Source of the DNA: Ottelia alismoides
Lineage: Eukaryota; Streptophyta; Magnoliopsida; Alismatales; Hydrocharitaceae
Reading direction: 5' to 3'
Length of the DNA: 64,000 bases
Assembly (NCBI GenBank): GCA_037367405.1
Contig: JAZKJV010005547.1
Location: 124,001-188,000, forward strand
This document shows, piece by piece, positions 27,001-34,781 of this stretch (the stretch's first letter is position 1; every line of letters begins with the position of its first letter). Position numbers and translations under genes: made by a program. The notes under the pieces were generated by a model. That model saw only the letters and a program-made list of their open reading frames with translations, made no database searches and had not been told where the DNA came from.

Positions 27001-30000
27001 TCGCTCCGGCTTTTGAATCCTCAAAGAGATCTTGCAAACGTTACAGAAGAAGACGGACCGCGCGCTCGCGGTCTAGGGAGCATCACACTTGCTTGTCCTT
27101 CGAAGAAGCGGTGGCGGAAGCGGCGGGAGTGGTACCTTCAGGGGATCTCTACAAGCTTGCTAAATGAAGGTCCTCTCTTGGAACGTTCGGGGGATGGGGG
27201 ATGCGGCTAAAAGAAATACACTGGGCTCCAGATTCAAGGAATGGGGGTGCGATGCTGTCCTCCTTCAAGAAACCAAGCTGGCCTCTATGGACGATGATGT
27301 TTGGCGTTCCCTCGGGGGGGGGGGGGATCTTGATCAGTTCTCTGCTCTACCTGCGGCGGGAAGTGCGGGTGGGGTGCTTATCGCTTGGAAGTCTTCTCGT
27401 TTCTCCCTGGTCTCTACTGTGAAGGGGAATCACTCCATCTCGGTCCTGCTATCCAGGAAGGACGACTCTCTCTCTTTCCTTCTCTCCTGCGCCTACGGCC
27501 CTTGCGACGCGGGGAGAAGGAGGGAGCTCTGGGAGGAGCTTCGCAACACCTCCGAAAGCTTCGCGGGCCTGCCTTGGCTTATCGGAGGGGATTTTAATGT
27601 CACGCTACATTCCACGGATAGACCCCGGTTCAGGGGGGGTTCGGACCCGGGCTCGCCGGAGTTCAAGGCTTTTGTCAATGACTTGGCTCTTCAGGACTTG
27701 ACGGCGACGGACATCAGGTTCACTTGGAGGAACTCTACTTCGAAATCTTGCATTGATAGGTTCTTTGCGTCTTCGGCCTTCATGGATCTCTTCCCTCTGG
27801 CGGTCGTCCTCTCGCGCCCTCGCGCGTTTTCCGACCACTCCCCGATCGTCTGGGAGTCTCAGGTGCCTTCACCACGGGCAGGGCTCTTCAGGTACGAAAA
27901 GTGTTGGCTGCTTGAGGACGACTTCCGCGCGCTGGTGGCGTCCTCTTGGGCGGAACCTTGTGATGGTCGATCGGCGGTGATCAGATTCCGCAAGAAGCTG
28001 GAACGGCTGAGGGGCGTCCTGTCCCATTTCAAGAAAAGATCGCGGGAGGCTAGGCTTGCGGCGAGGAAGGGGCGGAGGCTATCGTGACCGAGCTGGACTC
28101 CGTGGAGGGCCTGAGGGACCTCCATGAAGACGAGTTGGCTTCCAGATCGGCGGCGGTGGCTGCGGTTGAGAAGGAGGAAAGGAAGAGGGTCACGGAGTGG
28201 CGCCAACGTGCGAAGTTGAGATGGATCAAAGATGGCGACACCAACTCCTCCTTTTTTCATAGAATGGCTTCAAACAGGAAGCGATCAAACTTGGTTCGCT
28301 CCATGACTGTTGGGGGACGCGAGGTGGTGGGTGAAGACGCGATTGGGAATGCGGTGGCGGATTACTTCAGGGCTTTCTCTTCAGCTCGATTGCCTAGTCG
28401 CTGGCGCTGGTTGGGGGAGGATGTTCCTACCATTTCCTCCGAGCATTGTGCGGAACTAATCCGTGACTTCTCCATCGACGAATTAAAGGCTGCGGTTTGG
28501 GATCTCAATGTCGATGCCTCGCCAGGCCCCGATGGCTTTCCTATAGCCTTCTACAAGGATTTTTGGGATGTGGTGGGTCAGGATGTGTGGGAGGTTGTCG
28601 TGGAATTCTCTTCGGGAAATTTTGGCTTTGATGGGATTAATAGGGCTTGTATTGTGCTAATTCCGAAATCCCAATCTCCAACGACTATTGATGACTATCG
28701 TCCTATTGCAATCTCGAATGCTCTCTACTTGATTATTGCGAAGGTGCTTGCGAGGAGATTGGCGGTAATTTTAGATTTTCTGATTCATCCTTCTCAGGTG
28801 GCTTTCATCCCCGGCCGCTCGATCTCCGATGTGTCGGCCCTTGCGTCTGAGATGGTCGATAGCTGGGTGAGGCATGACAAACGTGGCTTCCTTTGGAAGG
28901 TCGACTTCGCAAAGGCATATGACTCTTTGGACTGGAGCTTCCTCTGGTCCGTGTTGCGTGCTCGCGGTTTCCCAAATATTTGGATCTCCTGGATGCGCCG
29001 ATGTGTTTCTACGGCATCCTTCTCGGTCATGTTGAATGGGCGTTTCGTTGGTAGGCGGTTTCAACCAAGGAGAGGTGTTCGGCAGGGGTGCCCACTTGCA
29101 CCCATGCTCTTTGTCATTGCCGTTGATGTGCTCCCGAGAATGGCGGATCGGGTGATCGTGAGGGGCTTCTCATCTGGTTTCTCGTCTAACTTCCGCAACT
29201 GTCCTACACTTCAATATGCGGACGACACAATCGCCTTCATCGAGGGGGGTCTGGACGAGGTTAAAGGTATGGCCGCTACCTTCGACATCTTTAGCGACCT
29301 ATCGGGGCTACGAATCAACCACTCCAAATCGAAGATGATCCCTTTCGCCTGGGATGATCGTTATGCGGCGGCTTGTGGCATGACTCTGGGTTGCACCCCC
29401 TCTACTCTTCCAATTGAATACCTGGGCCTACCACTTGGCGCGAGAAGGGCGAGACTGTCCCATTGGAATAGGGTCATTGAAAAGGCGGAGAGAAGACTTA
29501 CTGGGTGGGGGGCGGCCATGCTTTCCAGGGGTGGGCGTCTTGTGCTCATCAGATCGGTTCTGGCGGCCATTCCGATCTATTTTTTGGCGAATTGGTCCAT
29601 TCCAGTGGGGATCAGAAGGAGGCTCGAGGGCCTTATGCGGGCTTTTCTTTGGGGAAGAAGGGGCTCCGCATCGCGGGGCATTCATCTGGTGGCATGGAAG
29701 GATGTGGCGAAAAGGAAGTGCGACGGTGGGCTCGGGATTCGGAGCCTGGATCTGGTAAACGATGCTCTCATGCTTAAATGGGTCAACAAGCTTTGGGGTA
29801 CCTCCTCTGGCTTCTTTCCCTCTATGCTACGTGATATCCTCTCCATCGGGGTGGACATGATGAGAGAGACAGAGGCCACGCGTTCTGGGACGCCTTTTTG
29901 GAGGGGAATCGCCTCGGCGGCTAGGCGGTTCTCTCATCTGTTCAAGCGGGTGCTGGGTGATGGAAACTCCTTCCTCTTTTGGCACGACGCGTGGGCGGGG

Positions 30001-33000
30001 GATGCCACTCTTGGTAGCTCCTTCCCTCGCCTCTGTGCCTTGGCGGCTAACTCGGGTGACTCGGTGGCGTCCGCTTGGGATGGGGGCGGCTGGTTCCCAT
30101 GCATTGCAACAAACCTCTCCGACGATCGCTTCGACGATCTCTTGCGACTGTTACAACAGCTTAGGGATGCGCCAACACCATCCAATGGAAGGGATCACTG
30201 GATCTGGCGTGGCGGCACTTTCTCCACGAGGCATGCATTCAAGATCATCTCCCATCAACCTAACTCCGATCGCACCTCTCTTTGCAATGATTTGGGATGG
30301 CTGTGGACTTTAAATTTACCGGAAAAGGTGGTTTTCTTCTTGTGGATTCTGCGCCGCGGTAGGGTTTTGACCCGAGATAGGTGTGCTATGTTCTTATCGG
30401 GGGATGGCTCCACGGATTGCGTGCTGTGTACCGGCGAGTTGGAGACCTTGCAACATCTGTTCTTCTGTTGTCCATGTTCTATCTCCATTTGGGAGGGCCT
30501 CAATGTATCTTGGGTGGACACTTCTTCGGCCGAATCTTTCTGGATCACCTTGCGCTCCCGTGCGGATCGTCAAAGACGGGAGCTTCTCCGCCCACTGGCT
30601 TGCATATGGGCCTTATGGCTGGCTCGAAACGCCAAAATTTTCAGGGGCCACAGATTTTACAGGGAAAACGTTTTAGCACATGTCGAATTTCTTTTGAATG
30701 AATGGCTGCTGCGATGATGGTATAGTCAGGTGTGGTTGTTGGGATTGTGGACTATGTTGTTGACAGGGATCCTCTTGATCCCGGGTGCTTGGTATCACAT
30801 TGTATCTCTCTCCTCCCTCTCTCCCCTTCTCCCTCTTCTCGTTTTTAATAAAATTGGGGGGAACACCACCACGTGTCTCCCCCGAACCTTTATGTGTTCA
30901 AAAAAAAAATAAATTAAAACAGTGTTGCAGTAATCGGCCTACCAGGCTGATCAGAGAGCTATGATCAATGCAGTTCATGAACATGACAAGTCTAATGACA
31001 AGGAGCATATTCTGATGGAGTTTGAGCCAAGAGAGAGTTTGAGATATATGCATCCTGGAAGAAGAATGACGCCCTGGCTAAAGTGTGGCACACAGGGACC
31101 AGGATGCATGCTTACTTTTTTTCTATTTTATTGACATTGTGTTGCATCATTTAATCACTTCTTAATTAATCACTTCGTTACAATTTGCTTTTTGGGCTCA
31201 CGTAGTTTCAAAAGATGATACACACACCTTATTTATGAGTATTATTGTAAAAAAATAGGGATTTTTACCCGGCAGACCCTATAATCTTTTTGCCAATTAC
31301 CTCTACGACCTTTGAAACATCGTAATTCCTCCCTCGACCCCATAAACTTACTAACCCTTACCCCGTAGACCTTGTGGTCAAGTTCCATCTATTTAACCGT
31401 CAAAGCTAACGGATTCCATCCCCCCTGCCCCCCACGCTCGTCCTGAGCACCCCCCTCGGAACCACCAGCCCGCCGTCTCCCTGCTCGAGCCCCCCGACCA
31501 CCCTGCTCGAGCCCCCCTCGGCCCCTGCTGGAACCACCAGGCCGTCGCCCCTACTTCCCCTGACCGCTCAGAGCTTCCCCGCCCTCCGCGTCCACCTCCC
31601 CTGCTGGAGCCCCCCCCCGCAGGGCCCGGCCACCGCATACAATGCTGGAGCCCTCCCTCCCGTGCAGGGCCCACCCACCACTTCCCCTGCTTCCCCCAGC
31701 CGTTCAGAGCCCCCCCCCCCGCAGGGCCCTCCCACCGCCTGCCATGCTGGACCCCCCCTCCCGCGCAGGGCCCGCCCACCACCTCCCCTGCTTTCCCCAA
31801 CCGCTTAGAGCTCCTCCGCCCTCCGCGTCCCGTTCCCCCCCGCCCCCCCGTGCTCAGGGCCTGCCCACCATCTCTCCTGCTTCCACCGACTGCCGCTCAA
31901 AGCTCGCCCGCCCTCCGCGTCCTGCCCACCGCCTCCCCTGCTTCCCCCGACTGCCGCTCAGAGCTCCCCCGCCCTCCTCCCCTCCCAGGTGGGTGGCTGC
32001 TTCGCTCAACCCCTTCTCCGCCTCCCTCGACCACCGCCAACCCCTTCTCCAGATCCAGGCTCCCCGCCCACCCCCTGATCGAAGCCCCAACACCCCTCCC
32101 CCCCAACCGCTCGAAGCCCATGCCAATGTTGAGGGATGAGAGAGATAGAAGAGGACTGTTTCTTTCTTCTGATTAATTCTAGCCGTCCGATCACGGATTG
32201 GTTAGATTAACTCGTTTTTAGCTCAAGGAAGTTAACTCTAGATGTGTCAATTTAACGGTAGGGTTTGTGGGGTAAGACGGAGAAAGTTTACAGGGTCGAG
32301 GGAGGAATTACGATGTTTCAAAGGTCGTAGAGGTGATTGGCAAAGATTATAGGATCTGCCGGGTAAAAATCCCAAAAAAATATGGCACAAATTTAAAAAA
32401 AAAAGGCATAATAGGAATACGAAAAGTGCTTGATAATTGTAATCTTTCCGTTATGATTTTATTCATATTATTGTAAGTCTTGCAATCTTTGGTTATGGGA
32501 TCCTCTGGGAAGGCAGAGTCCTTAGACCATCTATGATGAATAGAAAAACTCTACATTTTCTGCAATTATGGTTTATGAGCCCATTGCAGCCAACCCTACT
32601 TAATGTGGGAAAAGGCTCTGTTGTTGCTGTATGGTTTATGAGCCCATTGCCTGATTGTCTCAGTTTTTCCTCCTATTATAAATATTAGCTGTGAATACAT
32701 TTTTCTGGGCATGATCCTCATCGTTGGTTTATCTTTTAGTTAATGTTGCTACAAATTTGTTGTATATTCTTTGTAGGTGCTGAGCGCTTGATCAGGCACC
32801 TACATGCAAGTGGAGTACCTATAAGCATTGCAACAGGGTAAAAAATCTATTTAAGTTATATTTCAATTTTGATTCCACTCGTTTACTGATTTTCTATGGG
32901 AAAGGGAAAATGACGCCTCGTTTCTAGTAGGAGTTTATGTATTTTCATTCTGAAATTGGATTTGTAGGAGAAAGTGAACTCCATGAATTTGCATGAGTTA

Positions 33001-33639
33001 TGTTAGTTGCATCATTTTCTTTTATGTTTCTCTTGATCAGTGCTTAGGTCAATATGACAGTATTTATTCCGATACTACGTATAAATAGGGATGGTGTAAA
33101 AATAACATAAAATGGATTTCAGGTACTTCTTGCTGGCCAGTAATTATCAAAGGACGCAAGCTTTAGAAATGTCCCCAATATGTCTTTTGTGTAAAACATT
33201 ATTTTTATTGGAAAACAGATATTTTGGATTTACCAAGTGCGTCCGTTGTTGCCTACTGAAAAAAATAGTGTTTTTTACCTGATATTTTCTTTGTTGCTTG
33301 ATTTTACACAGATCTCATCAAAGGCATTTTGACTTGAAAACCCAAAAACATAGAGAGGTTTTTGGATTGATGCATCATGTTGTCAAGGGTGATGATCCTG
33401 AAGTGAAGAAAGGCAAACCATCACCGGACATATATCTTCTAGCTGCCAAAAGATTTGAGGTTATTTTCCTAATCATATCCTTGAATGTTAATGTCTTCAT
33501 TGCTACTCTAATATCTTCTATGGATAACGTGCATTTGTTATTTGTTGTTTGACCTCTTACAGGATAACGTAGATCCTAGTTCTGTCTTGGTGTTTGAAGA
33601 TGCCCCTTCTGGAGTTGCTGCAGCAAAAAATGCTGGAAT
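11661..33639 (+). CDS. HAD-superfamily phosphatase of the plant GPP/GS1 type, five exons seen, 3' end not found
   Basis: The exons are 11661-11730 (possibly from 11562), 11810-12034, 32777-32837, 33312-33459 and 33563-33639, all with GT...AG introns and consistent phase. Joined they give 193 codons plus two bases. HAD motif I FDMDG has D17 and D19, motif II has T118 (SIATG), motif III has K154 (KPSPD) and motif IV has E180 D181 (VFEDAPSG). The wording matches plant glycerol-3-phosphatase-like / pseudouridine-5'-phosphatase-like proteins, which are Mg-dependent and dephosphorylate small phospho-metabolites. I cannot tell which substrate applies. Family members run to about 240 residues, so roughly 45 C-terminal residues are missing after ...AAAKNAGM. 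Intron 2 is 20.7 kb of transposons. A start at 11562 would add a 33-residue Arg/Pro-rich extension that could be a transit peptide. Confidence 0.88.
12035..13301. other. Start of intron 2, AT-rich, no element recognised
   Basis: From about 12160 to 12560 the sequence is very AT-rich with many short TATA/ATAT runs. The rest is unremarkable intron sequence. No ORF has recognisable domains. Confidence 0.5.
13302..13456 (+). repeat. 5' LTR of copia B
   Basis: It starts TGTTGATAG and ends ...TTCACATA just before a degenerate tRNA-Met primer site. It contains TTATATAAGAGAACCC and matches the 3' copy at 23520-23627 over the shared 'ctgtctctattatgtaattt' block. Confidence 0.75.
14040..16945 (+). pseudogene. 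gag-protease-integrase remnant of copia B
   Basis: The Gag (UBN2-like) stretch is clear at 14081-14542 ([26 protein letters not shown]). A stop follows and then diverged gag tail. Protease is seen as [13 protein letters not shown] at 15030-15070. Integrase pieces include [12 protein letters not shown] (about 15225-15260), then frame-shifted segments, and a QHDGVAE-like remnant near 15880. A proline-rich linker lies at about 16310-16380, and the start of RT (ending TQTYG) is at about 16930-16945. Many stops and shifts make it non-functional. Confidence 0.82.
18383..18405. repeat. (TA)n microsatellite
   Basis: An uninterrupted AT/TA run lies immediately left of the foldback element and may have been its target. 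Confidence 0.85.
18407..18795. mobile_element. Foldback MITE (389 bp)
   Basis: The left half and right half are inverted copies over most of their length, beginning GAGGATGGGGAGCTTGC and ending with its complement. A short unpaired centre lies near 18590-18615. It sits in TA-rich sequence, so the duplication (possibly TA) cannot be resolved, nor can the superfamily. A transcript across it would form a hairpin with arms of roughly 180 bp. There is no coding capacity. Confidence 0.85.
18828..20396 (+). pseudogene. RTE-type LINE reverse transcriptase fragment, with internal 607-bp tandem duplication
   Basis: The piece encodes the C-terminal part of an RTE-like reverse transcriptase. It has [10 protein letters not shown] (the catalytic F/YADD), the segment [20 protein letters not shown] and [10 protein letters not shown]. 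The first unit (18828-19434) stops after KMLRW, then the same sequence restarts at 19435 and runs through [14 protein letters not shown] sequence to the typical 3' end (GTAGCCGACCC...GGGAAAAGGC, then TTG repeats at about 20385-20396). The 607-bp unit is repeated at about 97 percent identity by eye. Stops at 18906-18908 and in the second unit after 20037 show it is dead. The element is 5'-truncated, which is usual for LINEs. Confidence 0.85.
20397..22420. other. Non-coding sequence between the RTE fragment and copia B's RT
   Basis: It contains an LTR-like leader (TATA-like box at about 20830, leader to 21426) and AT-rich internal sequence of the tentative long-LTR element. I see no convincing ORF. 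Confidence 0.4.
22421..23516 (+). pseudogene. Reverse transcriptase and RNase H remnant of copia B
   Basis: RT resumes at a TIYGLKQSP-like segment. YVDG replaces the catalytic YVDD at about 22565-22576, the second catalytic Asp being lost. [17 protein letters not shown] follows. RNase H is seen as [11 protein letters not shown] at about 23052-23083 and, after frame changes, [13 protein letters not shown] and HIEVNCH up to the stop. A shift near 22960 and a stop near 23127 break it. Confidence 0.85.
23520..23627 (+). repeat. 3' LTR of copia B, truncated
   Basis: It starts TGTCGAAAG after the purine tract and matches the 5' LTR through 'tctctatataaaagaacccta'. The last ~45 bp are missing where the RTE fragment begins. 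Confidence 0.75.
23628..24395 (+). pseudogene. 5'-truncated RTE-type LINE, C-terminal RT region
   Basis: An open frame runs from about 23635 to 24354. It encodes the RT C-terminus: [56 protein letters not shown] and [13 protein letters not shown], ending [12 protein letters not shown]. It then shows the RTE 3' end and a (TTG)n tail at 24372-24395. It is closely related to the copies at 18828-20396 but has no internal stop after the truncation point. The catalytic FADD lies upstream of the truncation, so it cannot act. Confidence 0.88.
24396..24985. other. Intron sequence between the RTE fragment and L1-B
   Basis: No gene or element is recognised. The 15 bases at 24971-24985 (TAAATTAAAACAGTG) are the left copy of the L1 target-site duplication. 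Confidence 0.55.
25056..27167 (+). CDS. L1-B ORF1: zinc-knuckle RNA-binding protein
   Basis: The ORF has 703 codons without interruption. Two CCHC knuckles lie close to the N-terminus: C65-C68-H73-C78 and C84-C87-H92-C97. A conserved globular stretch follows at about residues 205-365 (for example [25 protein letters not shown]), shared with the ORF1 of the copy at 36523-38571 and probably related to the DUF4283-type domain of plant LINE proteins. The rest is low-complexity Ser/Pro/Gly, with a short repeat [11 protein letters not shown] / [11 protein letters not shown] near 26640-26705. ORF1 proteins coat the LINE RNA in ribonucleoprotein particles. In most plant L1s that I know the knuckle follows the globular domain; here it precedes it. 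The stop overlaps the ORF2 start. Confidence 0.85.
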   Translation: MRKATPRASGKAIVHYAPTERDKGKGCASSSQEVSPQFVAAEGEEKLLKDPTWVAVTHKKLGRTCWRCGVKGHLASVCAARPRCFACGGLGHKQAGCGALHRGPVGFSLGGHPPRGKDADTGRLHADRFASTSASRSFAQVVAGRGPRSSTESHGFHTLAAPSSRVQLEAGRVVGVSGSASVEGVGGTGGATHSEGGAALARNGRVLVGVFLDRCLSVEEVGITLLELLGTSFSGDLFMMGSKRCGVRGLRGDQRSRLLRAGPHGGIVWRELRFADGACSNLEVCVAEVKGVPFLSRSVHCLRRPLRRWGEVLAVTSDGLAPGDDSTTTKILMECNKEFLDRAVGQVFFEVLNLGRFYCRVEFSVVQPPPPPSRPERRVPVGETDNSLVSFPEESQPRWRVASFFSPQRGASLEGAPCFDVYVRPSPPAIIREGHPTAWHRCLVAALGSTRGDVAGGWDDVEGRCTSFDADLTLSVGSAASAFRIFSPGASILGRAASSSFGVIRHSVHRVADAGLVHFSNEDPSFLPGRASAPSDPAPGRASVPSDPVHPILPSPQPDPMSAPGRAGASSGSDLPLVFLPQPVQGGLPFSSSLVLTQHSDSSFEHHQGSSALQAGSASSAPETGASAVVGGSHGPSTTAGDSESLDVFAPAFESSKRSCKRYRRRRTARSRSREHHTCLSFEEAVAEAAGVVPSGDLYKLAK
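27164..30717 (+). pseudogene. L1-B ORF2: endonuclease-reverse transcriptase, one frameshift
   Basis: The endonuclease frame (27164-28087) has SWNVRGMG, the catalytic Glu in [21 protein letters not shown] and the terminal SDHSPI, so all APE-type landmarks are present. A run of 13 G at 27314-27326 lies inside it. Near 28070, at a GGGG run, the frame changes and the RT frame continues to 30717. It has [46 protein letters not shown] and YADD at 29215-29226. A zinc-binding C-terminal region (RDRC ... CVLC ... HLFFC) follows. There is no RNase H domain. Apart from the shift no stop was seen. ORF2 normally nicks DNA and primes reverse transcription of its own RNA. Confidence 0.9.
31258..32373. mobile_element. 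Mutator-like (MULE) non-autonomous element (1,116 bp)
   Basis: Terminal inverted repeats of about 110 bp (31258-31372 and 32262-32373, starting GGGATTTTTACCCGGCAGA) are flanked by a perfect 9-bp duplication AAAAAAATA (31249-31257 and 32374-32382). Long TIRs with 9-bp duplications define plant Mutator-like elements. The interior (about 31410-32130) is extremely C-rich on this strand, with internal repeats containing 'gcagggccc-cccaccac' and 'ctcagagct-cccgccct'. It has no transposase. The GC-rich cargo makes a Pack-MULE possible, but no source gene is recognised. Confidence 0.9.
32588..32630 (+). mobile_element. Ultra-short RTE LINE insertion (43 bp) with 20-bp TSD
   Basis: Only the last 43 bp of an RTE element is present (AGCCAACCCTACTTAATGTG through GGCTCTGTTGTTGCTGT). 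It is bounded by two copies of ATGGTTTATGAGCCCATTGC (32568-32587 and 32631-32650). This is what extreme 5' truncation during target-primed reverse transcription leaves. Confidence 0.88.
32777..33639 (+). CDS. Phosphatase exons 3, 4 and 5
   Basis: Exon 3 (32777-32837) encodes [20 protein letters not shown] and contains motif II Thr. Exon 4 (33312-33459) encodes [13 protein letters not shown] through [15 protein letters not shown] with motif III Lys. Exon 5 (33563-33639) encodes [26 protein letters not shown] with motif IV. Introns 32838-33311 and 33460-33562 have GT...AG ends. The donor after exon 5 is ggaat|gtaaga, leaving two bases of the Met codon. No stop or shift is present in these exons. 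Confidence 0.9.
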
Positions 33640-33880
33640 GTAAGATAAACAACATCAATACAATATCATTAATTTTCCCCTGAAGGTTCCACGATTCAGG
33701 CACATTGAATATAGCAAAATGCAACTGCAGTATGTTACTTGGAAAAAAAGATAAAATGGACGTAGGCGTTCTTTCATTGTCAAATGTGAGTTGCATTTTG
33801 TTAGGATAAATGACTTGTATTTGCCAAATGGAAACTGGGAAGATCAATAGACGACAAGATCACTTGCTAAAATTTGCAGG

Positions 33881-33950
33881 TGGTGTTTGATCATAGGTTG
33901 TCTCCAGTATTACATGAATGGGGTCTTCGAGTGCGATTGAGAAAAACCTT
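33881..33950 (+). pseudogene. Possible degenerate last exon of the phosphatase
   Basis: After an acceptor-like tttgcag (ending 33880) one frame reads VVFDHRLS ... HEWGL. This recalls the family's C-terminal pattern VVMVPD-RL ... EWGL, but with about 20 residues missing and in a phase that does not match the exon 5 donor. Spliced as drawn it would end after about 20 codons. The resemblance is short and may be chance. Confidence 0.25.
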
Positions 33951-34034
33951 TAGGATGGAATATGGAATTTTTCAACCAAGCACAATAGAGAAAATTTCAC
34001 TAGGTTCCATCTGCACTAAATGGAGTGTACATTC

Positions 34035-34179
34035 TGTTAAGATATTAGTTATCTTTTGTTTCTTTTATTTATTCTCTATTCTTTCCGTCTTCCTTATGTA
34101 ATTTGCCTAACAAGTCTCTCCTCTATATACGAGAATCCTAGGGTCTCATGAATAAGCAACTCATTATTTTCTCTCCATA
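34035..34179 (+). repeat. 5' LTR of copia C
   Basis: It starts TGTTAAGATATT and ends CTCTCCATA, followed by a decayed primer site 'tagtgttagagcg' (tRNA-Met type). It contains the CTATATACGAGAA box. Confidence 0.85.
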
Positions 34180-34781
34180 TAGTGTTAGAGCGACGGTCCT
34201 AGATAGGAATTTTAGTACCTTGTGCCCTAACCCTACCCATAATCCCATCTTCTTCGACCCGTGCACCGCTGGGGGCCATCTCGAGCCCGTGCCTCGCCAC
34301 CCCATTGGCTTCTATGGCTATTGCGCAACCGCCGGCTCCCTTCGAGGCTGGTTGCGCCACCGCCCAGCGGCCCTAGGGCCTCTGCGCGGCACCCAACACC
34401 CCCTCCCATGGGCTCCATGCCGCTGCAGGTGCCTGCTGGACACCCTAGCGCCGCCATAGGGCCATCTCAGCCCCACCCTCAGTGCCACCCATCACACCTG
34501 TGCCTCCACCAGCTCCCTAGGCCATCTTCGATAGGCCCTTGCAGTTGCAGGCCCTCCATATCCTCCCCATTGCCATCCAGAGTTGCTGTACGGTCTAATT
34601 TTGATTGGAAAAGTTGATTTCAGACCTATAAATCACTTTTTTCAGCCCTAACACGGATCGAGGATTGACGGGGATGGTTCTATGAGTTTACAAGTACAAT
34701 CAATCCTCTATATGATCGTGTAGACTCGCTCAGATCGGTCTATTTCCCCAGTCGAGTTCCATTTCAGCATTCTTTTTTATC

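Larger units (their letters stand above)
24986..30909 (+). mobile_element. L1-B: nearly intact plant L1-type LINE (5.9 kb)
   Basis: It is flanked by a perfect 15-bp duplication TAAATTAAAACAGTG (24971-24985 and 30910-30924) and ends in a short poly(A) tract at 30901-30909. ORF1 (25056-27167) and ORF2 (27164 onward) overlap by four bases (ATGA). ORF2 has one visible frameshift near 28070. A full-length copy with a precise duplication suggests a fairly recent insertion. It is in the same orientation as the host gene. A sister copy is at 36500-42351. Confidence 0.93.
12035..32776 (+). other. Giant intron 2 (20,742 bp) of the phosphatase gene
   Basis: The donor gg|gtgagc at 12034/12035 and the acceptor ttgtag|gtgctg at 32776/32777 join in phase to give [11 protein letters not shown], which the family expects. 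The intron holds copia B, an LTR-type insertion, a foldback MITE, RTE fragments, a nearly intact L1, a Mutator-like element and a tiny RTE stub, nearly all in their own TSDs or nested. Whether such an intron is still spliced cannot be read from the DNA, but the reading frame on both sides is intact. Confidence 0.85.

Noticed and set aside
31642..32139. Proline-rich ORF inside the Mutator-like element, plus glycine-rich ORFs on the other strand
   Set aside because: They follow from the C-rich repeat composition; no domain, no codon bias and no start context.
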